From Phoronis australis (Eukaryota; Phoronida; Phoronidae): a DNA stretch of 64,000 bases. The translations under genes were made by a program, and so were the position numbers. The stretch is from contig NMRA01000224.1 in assembly GCA_002633005.1 (NCBI GenBank), positions 146,567 to 210,566 on the forward strand, in the 5' to 3' direction. The notes under the pieces were generated by a model. The model had not been told where the DNA came from, did not search any database, and saw only the letters and a list, made by a program, of their open reading frames with translations. Within the stretch, counting starts at the first letter, position 1; every line of letters starts with the position of its first letter. Shown one piece after another: positions 38,101 through 46,074 of this stretch.

Positions 38101-41100
38101 GTTAACTTGTTGTGGACAGCTGATATTCATGTTGATTGTGTTGACTTGTTGTGGACAGCTGATATTCATGTTGGTTGTGTTAACTTGTTGTGGACAGCTG
38201 ATATTCATGTTGGTTGTTGTTTCAGTTTGAATATCAGCAAGCTCAGCTGGAGGCAGAGGTGGAGAATCTGTCGTGGAAGGTGGAACGTGCGGAGATCACG
38301 GACAGGGGGGTAAGTGTTGTAGTCACTGGGTCCAGCCATAACACATGTATGAGGCAGTAGAGAGGTAGCCTATGACACTGACAGTACAAGCCAAAAGTAT
38401 TTGGACAAAATGATGCCAAATTTCCCTTCATGACGGAAGTCTTAATTCATCGGGGAGGAATTAACAGGACAATTACCGTAGTAAGTTGACTAAACCATTC
38501 CATAATGAAAGTTTTCCCACCAGAATAGTCTTTTTCAGCCATTTTTCTTGTTAAAATTATTAGCTGTCATGATGGAGAATAGTATTTTGTCAGATTTCTT
38601 TTGCCTTGTACTGTAATTCATCATGCTTCAATACTCCATGTTGATAGTCTAGCTTAAAGGATAATGCCATCCAAAAACAATCTTTTTTGTATAAATTTAG
38701 AATGAGTAGTTCTACTCTATAACAGCAAGTACAGTTCTTTTACATGACACCTGACGGCAGACGGATGTGTTGAAATTAACCAATGGCGTCACAAGTTCGA
38801 TCGCAGTCAGTTCAGCAGTTCACAACACGCTTACTGGTGTCAGCTTATCGCTTGAATTCATCATTTTACACCAATGAATCATCAAAATCCGATACAAAAC
38901 CCTTACAAATACATCGAATTCAGGCTCCCCTTCCAGAGAACCGTCATGGCGAAAATTGTACAGTAACAATAATTCGAAAGTGTTATCTAAATAAAGATTG
39001 TTCAGGCTGGGTTCCTAAATATCTGCATTCGCAAACACTCCAAAGGCATTACAAATGCTATCTACAGAGGCAGACTTTTTCACTTTATATAAGCATTGGT
39101 TAGGATGAGTCAGAATAATTCATTTGCAAACAGAACGCACAATAATAAAGATGGCAACTTGCAATCCCGACTGAGACGAGTGCTCATCCGACAAAGACTT
39201 CGCAGGTCGATCAGGCTATCTTTTGGAACTGGAATATACTGATCAAGAAATACTGGAGAGGTGCCATGAACAGGCACAGATAATGGAACATATGGATAGT
39301 TCTGAAAACCGTTTAAATGACTTGTCATAGTGTCAGTGCGCTAACTGCACGATAACAGAAACGACTGATGCTTGCGTTTGCTGCCACAAAATTCCCCAAG
39401 TGAAACACCTTTTGGAGAAGCGCAGATGTGTCTCACGGACGTTCCTGATTTTGCACCGCATCTAAACAGATGTGTGCTTACGACGATTTTAGGCCTGGGA
39501 AAAAGAACTGGAGAAAACATCATACACCCAGAGTACCAAACAGAAGCCTGATTAACGAATACGTCATCAAACAGGTTATATAAAACTGATCAACAACTGA
39601 TCCGCATTTCTTTGTTTCCTGCCTGCCGAACGCAAACACACTGTGCACAGCATCTGACTTTAGCCTCAGTTTCTTTTTCTGCCCTGGCATGAGTTGTTTG
39701 GTAAGCTGGCATTCGTCAGTGAAATCACTGTCAACAAAATGCCGGCCACAGACAAGATAATTCACGTCCTCATACTTGGTATTAACGACATATTTTTCAT
39801 TCTTCACTGCCTCGAGCCACTTCCAAAGCCTTATGGGCTCTCGAGGAAATCGAAAAAGCGATATAACCGCTTTTCTCACGGCTTCATAGTTCGCGTAAGC
39901 GGGATCGATACACCACACCGTAGCTGCATGAACTTTGCAGAAGAACCACTGACGTCGCTGCGTCGTTTCTCACCTTCCTCACTGGTTAACGCGACACCAC
40001 TCGGCGAAGTAAGATCGACCGTATACGAGGTGATGTGGATATAGACCGATTAAGACGGCACTCTCCTTTAAACATACCCAACCTTATTCAAGCTTGGACA
40101 ATATTATTCAGCCTTAGACAATATTACTCGAGCTTGGACAATATTATTCAACCTTGGACAATCTTACTCGAGCTTGGACAATATCATCCCACCATTTTGG
40201 ACATTCCATATTTAAAATGCCACAATTAGAATATTCCTTGTTAGCAATGCGACAATACTTTTTGGTGTTCTTCATGACCGGTGCGCTAACAGGTCAGAGA
40301 TATGTTTATTTTAATCACCAATTGATTTAAGAAAATAACTTTTCCTTGGTGACTAAGAATAGCTAGCTTGAATTATGATACTCACTAGAAAGCACATTCA
40401 ATCTTGCACATCAATGTTTACTGAAAGCACATTCAATCTTGCACATCAATGTTTACCCAAAGCAATTCATCGTGGAAAAGGTGACTGGCCCAACATACTT
40501 TTCATTAAAGATTTCCGACAAGTCTGATTCACGTTACTCATCTGCACTCGTTCAAGCTGACCGAGCAATGGTTAGTCAGGGAACAAGTAAAATTCAAGAT
40601 TGGAAAAAAATAACAAATACTGTTGAATAAGTTTGGTAAAATTAAGTTGAGCAGTACAAAGTTATAAGATGTGTACGCGTGTGTGGTGTGGCCTATTAGG
40701 TCACAGTAGATGGGTTTTAAGAGAGCAAGGCCTTACTTGTATGGTTTAAGTAAACCAAGGCCAAGAAAGAACACTAAGTGTGAAAATATGTGGGGTTAAA
40801 CCACTATTTGCATTACTACTGCAGTAAATGAGATGGAAAAATTGCTTGATGCTACTGGTGTGGTATGCAGTTATGTTTTAAATAAGGTTTATTTGTAGAT
40901 TTGTCGATTTGTTGAACTTAATGTTTTGTTAAACATGCTCAGCTAACTGTCACAGTACGTGGCAAAAGTAATAGATACACATAGCAACTCATGATTCACT
41001 GCCTTGATGGCCGAGTTCAAAGGAAATTAATGTGTAACTGTCTCGACAAGTCATTGATCGTCATGTTGGGCTGTTACAAGCTGCAAATTATTAAAATAAA

Positions 41101-41272
41101 ATTAACATCGATTGTGGGAAAACTACGTTATGTTGGTGTGTAATGGGTTGTGTACTCAGCTGTTTCGTATTGATCAATTATTTGTGAGGACATCTGTTGA
41201 CAGGATCTGGAGAATCAAATGAATATGGCCGAGAAGCTTCGCATCACCCTGTTGAAGGACTTCTTCGTGTAG
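29173..41272 (+). CDS. ARIH2: ARIH2 (Ariadne-2), RBR E3 ubiquitin ligase, 12 exons
   Basis: Exons: 29173-29400, 29956-30087, 31885-32010, 32834-32983, 33291-33400, 34118-34235, 34552-34648, 35389-35513, 35969-36112, 36810-36878, 38226-38309, 41204-41272 (TAG). All phases chain to 483 aa; human is 493. The start MSVDMKSQ matches human MSVDMNSQ. Order: acidic N-terminus (1-70), UBA-like helices (about 70-115), RING1 from CPVC (131) with [13 protein letters not shown] with FCPGPNC, FCFRC and YHAPTDC, RING2 [19 protein letters not shown] with catalytic Cys about 302, then the Ariadne domain to [12 protein letters not shown]. Family knowledge: it takes ubiquitin as a Cys thioester and works with neddylated CUL5 ligases. 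Exon 6 has tandem acceptors six bases apart; only the upstream one (34118) gives the normal IBR cysteines. Confidence 0.97.
29396..29437 (+). repeat. Duplicated 5' splice site at ARIH2 exon 1
   Basis: TTACAG-GTAGGTAGCAATAGA occurs twice in tandem (21-bp unit). This places a second CAG/GTAGGT donor with its cut after 29421, 21 bases past the normal cut after 29400. The added bases are in frame and contain no stop. Confidence 0.9.
30088..30893. repeat. 21-bp minisatellite starting at ARIH2 exon 2 donor
   Basis: About 38 units of the type GTAGGTGACATGTGCAGCTAT, alternating irregularly with GTAGGTGACATGTCCACCTAT, GTGCACATAT and TATCTAGGTGAC variants. The first unit begins at the donor base following exon 2 (cut after 30087), so most units repeat the donor-like GTAGGTGA. 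The units are partly self-complementary (CACCTA against TAGGTG). The open frames on both strands follow from the 21-bp period, not from a gene. Confidence 0.95.
31118..31884 (+). other. ARIH2 intron 2, remainder without feature
   Basis: Nothing recognisable beyond AT-rich intron DNA. The exon 3 acceptor at 31884 (TTTCACTCGTTTAAG) has a moderate pyrimidine tract. Confidence 0.5.
32011..32122 (+). repeat. Tandem copies of the ARIH2 exon 3 donor
   Basis: GTGAGT occurs at 32011 (the true donor), 32033, 32061, 32089 and 32117, in units of mostly 28 bp (GTGAGTCTATGTGGTTCTGT then TTTACATT). The array begins exactly at the exon boundary. Confidence 0.92.
32641..32757. repeat. Degenerate repeat with AGGTCA-type half sites
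   Basis: About five units of 20-22 bp with GTGAAGGTC/ATGACCT-like words in ARIH2 intron 3. AGGTCATGACCT at 32647-32658 is a perfect palindrome of two AGGTCA half sites, the classic palindromic nuclear-receptor element. Whether it is bound is unknown. Confidence 0.6.
33384..33640 (+). repeat. Tandem copies of the ARIH2 exon 5 end and donor
   Basis: The exon end TGTAACACCGCCTTTTG plus donor GTGAGTCT recurs at donor positions 33467 (intact), about 33522 (GTGAAT) and about 33587 (GTTGAGT), spaced 55-66 bp, with TAGGACATTTTAA..TGAATG between. Unlike the other arrays, the unit includes the last bases of the exon. Confidence 0.9.
33850..33958. repeat. 27-bp repeat, four copies, ARIH2 intron 5
   Basis: Unit AACACAGCATCACTGTGT plus ACATATCT. 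Each unit contains the inverted pair ACACAG/CTGTGT and can form a small hairpin. Confidence 0.9.
34835..34957. repeat. 24-bp repeat, five copies, ARIH2 intron 7
   Basis: Unit TTCAGCTCCAGTAGGGTAGT plus TCTC, nearly identical copies. It contains AG words after pyrimidines but is 430 bases upstream of the exon 8 acceptor. Confidence 0.9.
36389..36493. mobile_element. Hairpin MITE, copy 1
   Basis: About 105 bp with ends AATAGTCGGATATAACGT and (inverse) AATAGTCGGACATAATGT. Inside are GAGAACCAGTTT and AAACTGGTTCTC around TCTCC...GGGCATC. Related copies lie at 37791-37894 and 60243-60313. No coding capacity. ARIH2 intron 9. Confidence 0.75.
37216..37287 (-). repeat. tRNA-derived SINE-like copy
   Basis: Read on the minus strand: GGCAGTGTGGCCTGGATGAT, a spacer with CTTTACTCGAGGTTG, then the B-box-like GAGTTTGAGTCCCACC. 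Same family as 3466-3535. ARIH2 intron 10. Confidence 0.6.
37791..37894. mobile_element. Hairpin MITE, copy 2 (core reversed)
   Basis: Ends AATAGTCTGATATAACGT and (inverse) AATGGTCTGATATAATGT. The core reads GAGAACCAGTTTGATGCCC...AGAAAACTAGTTCTCA, the inverse of copy 1. ARIH2 intron 10. Confidence 0.75.
38093..38215 (+). repeat. 39-bp repeat, three copies, next to ARIH2 exon 11 acceptor
   Basis: Units of TTGTGTTAACTTGTTGTGGA plus CAGCTGATATTCATG end about ten bases before the acceptor TTGTTTCAG (38225). Each unit carries GCTGATATTCA, the exact inverse complement of TGAATATCAGC in the first bases of exon 11. Confidence 0.92.
39180..39545 (+). pseudogene. P2X7 intracellular-domain-like gene, broken
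   Basis: The frame reads [20 protein letters not shown], an acidic helix, NRLNDLS, then TAG (39328-39330) directly before CQCANC...[17 protein letters not shown] one-base shift follows, after which [17 protein letters not shown] is readable. The pattern C-x-C-x2-C...C-x-C-C, then C-[LI]-T, then F and a later C, is that of the zinc-binding Cys-rich C-terminal domain of P2X7, which also occurs alone in invertebrates. The stop falls where the family has Trp (TGG to TAG is one change). Nonsense plus frameshift mark it as decayed. Confidence 0.6.
39520..39918 (-). pseudogene. THAP-type zinc-finger ORF in transposon
   Basis: The 132-residue frame holds [32 protein letters not shown] and a basic segment [11 protein letters not shown], the FP/W/C-x2-H core and downstream proline/basic part of THAP. 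The upstream Cys pair is incomplete (WCIDPAY). No transposase catalytic region follows. Convergent with the P2X7-like frame; their 3' ends meet near 39520-39545. Confidence 0.65.
40088..40187. repeat. 20-bp repeat, five copies, beside the transposon
   Basis: Unit of the type CGAGCTTGGACAATATTATT, starting just outside the right end of the 38654-40072 element. Confidence 0.88.
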
Positions 41273-41330
41273 TTACTACGACATGGTCACATGACACTTG
41301 CCATCACCCTATTGGACGACTTCCATGTAG
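41237..41330 (+). repeat. Duplicated ARIH2 stop-codon region
   Basis: CTTCGCATCACCCTGTTGAA..GACTTCTTCGTGTAG (coding end, 41237-41272) is followed 60 bases later by CTTGCCATCACCCTATTGGA..GACTTCCATGTAG (41297-41330). The second copy lies in the 3' UTR and would encode a similar ITLL.DF.V end. Confidence 0.8.
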
Positions 41331-42475
41331 CGTTTTCTGCGCATCTCGCGATACTCATAAGTTTCACCAAGAAGACTGCTATTGTTTGTAGGTTACATCC
41401 ACATTGTTGCCATGGTACTATACCACTGCTATTCGTCATGGCGTCCATGATAGAACTGCAGATGTTACCCTTGGTCGCAGTGTTCTTGGTAGTACCATTA
41501 TTATTCATTCTTCTTAGTCGCAGTATCCATGTTAGAGTCCCCATTATTCCCTGTGGTCACAGTGTTCACGGTAGAATCATCGCTATCAGTCTTGGTCATG
41601 AACTTTACGTGATCTCGTGTAAACATGTAGCCATAAGTTTATTAGCTGACGTTCATTTGAGCTGACAATGTTAACGGTCGTTATTCGCTGGTCATTACTC
41701 GCTGGTCATTACATGTGTTACAATATCAGGTGTTAGCAGGGTTGGCCCACTCGATTTTACATCTCACAACCATTTTCCTAATGAGGCCAGTACTGTGTTT
41801 CAACCAATGGTTGTCAGAGGAATTAAGTATTTGTGAATTTTACATTGTGATGAAGTTTTTTTATATTCATTCACGCTTCGTGAAAATTTCTCATTTGTGT
41901 ATCTCGGGCCAAAAAAGCATAGTTGTGATTTTTAGTTTCTCACTTTTTCGATTAAGATTCTCCTAAAACGAGCGAGCATAAATTATGCTGGATTTTCTTA
42001 CTCATAGCTTGTTAAGTCATGGCATTCCAAACCTTACATGCCTTTGTGCAGCTTGTCAAATGGAACTAAAGACCCTTGCTTAAATAATGCGGGCGGGAGG
42101 TTTATTGGTCAGTGAACGCAATATCTTAAAATAAGCTTGGGTACAAAGCAGGACCAACTTAGCTTTTTTGGCCTAATTTGCAGACCTGTGTTAAGTATTG
42201 TGAGTATTGGGCGATTTAACTTCTGAAGGACCTTATAATGGAAGAATTTTAACATTGAGTTTCTTGGAAACGTTACACAATACATGTACTATTAATACTC
42301 GGTGCCTTTTCTTCCCGATATGTTTAAAATGCTTGTCACATTGCACCTATATCTTAGTACCAACAGGACTTTTCATTTGAAAACAATTTTGGCTTATTAA
42401 TTTCAGGAGTAATCTGTTCAGTTTAGTCAAACATTTACAAAACTATAAAAATGACCTTCATCAAGTATTTATTTT
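41273..42475 (+). other. ARIH2 3' UTR and downstream DNA
   Basis: No further coding sequence. The open frame at 41291-41665 begins in the duplicated stop region and has no recognisable domain. AATAAA at 42862-42867 (and its copy near 43395) is a candidate poly(A) signal. Confidence 0.4.
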
Positions 42476-43539
42476 ATGAGCGAGTTATCCGAGTGTAGAA
42501 TTTAATCTTGCACTTAGTAACAATCTGCCATAGAATGGGACAAATGACCATATCTTTTTAGTATAATGCATGTACAGCTGAGGAGTAGCATGATGAATGT
42601 AAAAAATGCTGACCACTGGTTTTGATTTTATGCAAATTCAAGTCTTCCTATTACAACTCTTCTACCGTTGTTGGTCATTTTCCCCAAGTCACATTTAACT
42701 TGGATCTGTCAATCATTGCCGAGATGCGATTCTCCAAATTAATATTGTCTTCAGAGACAAAGTATGATGGTCCCAGGACCAGCTTGTTGGGGTCACTGCG
42801 GTCGAAGTAACTTTATCGAATGTTTTGCACTTGTGTCTGGAAATTCTTCAGTGCAATGCACAATAAAATCGAAAATCGTGTTTTGAAAAATCATAGAAGT
42901 GTATTGTAACCTTTAACTGAATATGAACACACATATTCATAAGAAAACTTTGGCAGTCCAAGTTGACTTTAAATGCCACATCTCGTGTTCATAATGAAAC
43001 CGAGAAGNATGAGCGAGTTATCCGAGTGTAGAATTTAATCTTGCACTTAGTAACAATCTGCCATAGAATGGGACAAATGACCATATCTTTTTAGTATAAT
43101 GCATTTACAGCTGAGGAGTAGCATGATGAATGTAAAAAATGCTGACCACTGGTTTTGATTTTATGCAAACTCAAGTCTTCCTATTACAACTCTTCTACCG
43201 TTGTTGGTCATTTTCCCAAGTCACATTTAACTTGGATCTGTCAATCATTGCCGAGATGCGATTCTCCAAATTAATATTGTCTTCAGAGACAAAGTATGAT
43301 GGTCCCAGGACCAGCTTGTTGGGGTCACTGCGGTCGAAGTAACTTTATCGAATGTTTTGCACTTGTGTCTGGAAATTCTTCAGTGCAATGCACAATAAAA
43401 TCGAAAATCGTGTTTTGAAAAATCATAGAAGTGTATTGTAACCTTTAACTGAATATGAACACACATATTCATAAGAAAACTTTGGCAGTCCAAGTTGACT
43501 TTAAATGCCACATCTCGTGTTCATAATGAAACCGAGAAG
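42476..43539. repeat. Near-identical 532-bp direct duplication joined by one N
   Basis: 42476-43007 and 43009-43539 match almost base for base (for example ATGAGCGAGTTATCCGAGTG at both starts), with a one-base indel in a C run and a few changes. The single N at 43008 is exactly at the join. This is most likely two alleles or overlapping contig ends placed side by side. Confidence 0.9.
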
Positions 43540-44031
43540 AACCAGAGCTAGTTCATTCCCAACACAGTCCCTCTTGTTATATACCTGACTACAAACTCTA
43601 CAACACCTACACAGGTTATTACAGGTCCACTAACTGTCATAGTCTGCACAATAGACCATCTCAATGACCCTTAATCTTGTTTCAAACCACCTACAACAGG
43701 CCTTGCTTTCGTAACACTGACTGACAAATGGATATATTACGTAAACAAAACATAGACCTCTTACACAGAATAAGTGGTTATCTCTCTTCATCGCCCGTCA
43801 TGGCACCATAACTACTTCAGAACCTAATAGTTGCATTGATGCGTGAGCTCATTCTTTGATGATTCACTTATCATTCAAATCTTGTTCATAAATCGTTCAA
43901 ATCTTGATTAATTGTAGTTCCCTGGTGAACTACAGTAACATAGACTCGTGAAATTAGTCGATTTTGACGACATCGTTTAATTCCGGGAGACAACAGTAGT
44001 GACTGGAGCACCCCCTGATGACTAAATAACA

Positions 44032-44119
44032 TGGTATCTGTCCCTAAGATTACCTCAACATGGGATCTGTCCCTTGGATTGACCTCAACATGGGATCTGT
44101 CCCTTGGATTGACCTCAAC
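44032..44119. repeat. 30-bp repeat, three copies
   Basis: Unit CATGGGATCTGTCCCTTGGA plus TTGACCTCAA between the 3' ends of ARIH2 and DAG1. A run of nine G follows near 44221. Confidence 0.85.
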
Positions 44120-44572
44120 GAAACGTAACACATGGTATATCAGTCCAGGCTTACTTGGTGAGGGTTATACAACACGAGGTTCTAAAACTAGGGGAAAATG
44201 GGGCAAGGAGGAGTCGCAAGGGGGGGGGGAGATCTGTATACACTTGGCATCAACCAATACTAACATGTATTCAGTATACAAAAGTAAATATATAGATATC
44301 TATGTTCTTGTTACTTCTCTACTATTCCACAATATTCTTAACATACTTAATACCTTTGATAGTGACACAGATAACTTGGTAAGAAGCTACAACATGCCCA
44401 ACAATTCCACCGTCATATACACTTAACAAACTAAGAACACCTAAATCAAATCATGATTAAACTTGCCCAATGTTCAACAAAGATTTGAAACTGCTCTATA
44501 AATGAGTACCTTGTGAGTATTATGAATCTACACTAATGGTTATGCTCTAGTCAATATATAATTGTGATATTT

Positions 44573-44578
44573 TTTAAT
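44573..44578 (-). terminator. Candidate poly(A) signal after distal DAG1 terminal exon
   Basis: TTTAAT reads ATTAAA on the minus strand, about 290 bases after the stop at 44870. No AATAAA was noticed nearer. Confidence 0.3.
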
Positions 44579-44869
44579 ACAATTAAAATTTGTTCATTAC
44601 CATCTTTTTTTACTGGCAAGACAGTCTGAAACATGATCAAATTGTTTAAAATGGAAGCTCCAGAGTGAAGATTTGACCTCTGCCCTTTACACTTTGACCT
44701 AGTACAACATGGCACCAAATACAGGAATCAGCAGAAATATGGCAGCAATAAATAAAATGATTTACAAGACAGCAACATTGATCAAACAAAGATAAAGCCA
44801 GGTGATCACTATAAAAGACCCAGAAACACAAACAACGTTGAGTATTAGCAAAGAGTGTAGTGTTAAGTT

Positions 44870-46074
44870 TTAGGGGGGTACGTATGGGGGGGGACTCGGT
44901 TGATACGAAGGCTCTGTGCGTGGACGGGGAAGAGTAGAATCTTCACTATTCACGGGGGGGTCGGGAGGATGATACGCTGGCACCAGCGTCTCGTTTTCCA
45001 TTTCTAACTCGTCCTCGGGAGGGTCGTCTTCTATAGGTTCTTTGTGGTCTGACGGTGGCGTCGACGGCGTGTTAGATCCCTCGCGGTGATAGGCAGGCGG
45101 TTCCTGCGCGGGTTGCTCATTGTCCATAATAAGTGGTCTGGCCGGAGACTCCGCTTTGTCGTCTAGTTCGTCCGCAAATATAATTGGGATCCCTTTGTTA
45201 ACAAACGTGCGTTGTTCTTCCGTCTTCATTTTGCCTTGTCGTCGTTTCCGGTACAACACGCATGCGATAATGCCAGCCAGAAGAAGCAAAGCTACAATGA
45301 TGACTGCTGGTAAAACTTTAACAACAAGGTCATCGTCATCACCTTTAGACTCCCCTCCTTTCCCAGGCTTAGCTGTGGTCGGCTCAGGCTCAGGTTCTGT
45401 TCTTGGTATCGGAACAGATGAAACAGGCTCGAATTCCCCTTGGCAAGAACCTTTGGGTTCCAGTGCCAAGGACGACAATTCAAATGGGTGCATCATTTCC
45501 TTCGCTTCAGGTGTAAATGTGCCATTGGGATACATCAGCTTCTTCAAGAGACCTTCCACGCCTTCGGAGTTGCAGCTATCGCCACCTAGTGATGTGTCGG
45601 TCCACGAGAGAATAACGGAGCCACGCTTGAGACCAGTGATCTGCAAGTTATTACCATTTTTGTTACCTAACAAATTGCCCAACTTCCTAAGAAAATCGAG
45701 CTGCATGTGGACGTCATTGACAAACGTATCGTAGTCAATATTTAAGGTCATGGTGAACTCATGACTGATGGCCTCTTGCTCACCAGGACGAGGAGCTAAT
45801 ACCATGATGTCCAGTGCTGTCCTCACTAACGCTTCGCTAGAATCCATTGCTGACACCTTCAGTTGATACAGACCGATATCTTTCTCCATCGGAAGACCAA
45901 TTAACTCTTGCTTCTTCGCATTGTATTTTAGCCAAAAGTTCCTTGGTAGTGTTGTACCTTCCAGAGTTGTGACGAGAACGGCAAGTTTGCGAGTGTTGCC
46001 ATCCTCGGCATCGATGAAAGTGTCTTTCGGAATTCTGAATCGGAACACGTTCCCGACAGTGGCAGGTATTTGAC
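44870..46074 (-). other. DAG1: Distal alternative terminal exon of DAG1
   Basis: The acceptor (46075-46076) takes over one base of a split Gly codon, the same phase as the proximal exon. It encodes about 400 residues: ATVGNVFRFRIPKDTF, LNIDYDTFVNDVHMQLDFL, LKRGSVILSWT with the G-S cleavage pair, an EPEPEP-containing stalk, the TM VLPAVIIVALLLLAGIIACV, YRKRRQGK, VNKGIPIIFADELDD and the tail RTEPSYQPSPPPYVPP. It has no own upstream exons; it can only be reached by skipping the proximal exon. Confidence 0.9.

Larger units (their letters stand above)
38654..40072. mobile_element. Second TTAA-flanked THAP transposon, in ARIH2 intron 11
   Basis: The left end TTAAAGGATAATGCCATCC (38654) matches the inverse right end TTAAAGGAGAGTGCCGTC (40072) with few differences. 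The only long ORFs inside are the THAP ORF (minus) and a broken P2X7-like frame (plus), arranged convergently as in the element at 25067-26591. The internal sequence differs from that element, so the two are not recent copies of each other. Confidence 0.75.

Noticed and set aside
41291-41665. 124-residue ORF after ARIH2 stop
   Set aside because: Starts in the duplicated stop region and has hydrophobic low-complexity content without homology; 3' UTR is more likely.
45120-45734. 204-residue plus-strand ORF
   Set aside because: Antisense shadow of the distal DAG1 exon, which has clear homology on the minus strand.
44870-46074. Separate second dystroglycan gene
   Set aside because: No alpha-coding exons, signal peptide or promoter-like start lies between 46075 and 48972, and the acceptor phase matches the shared upstream exon.
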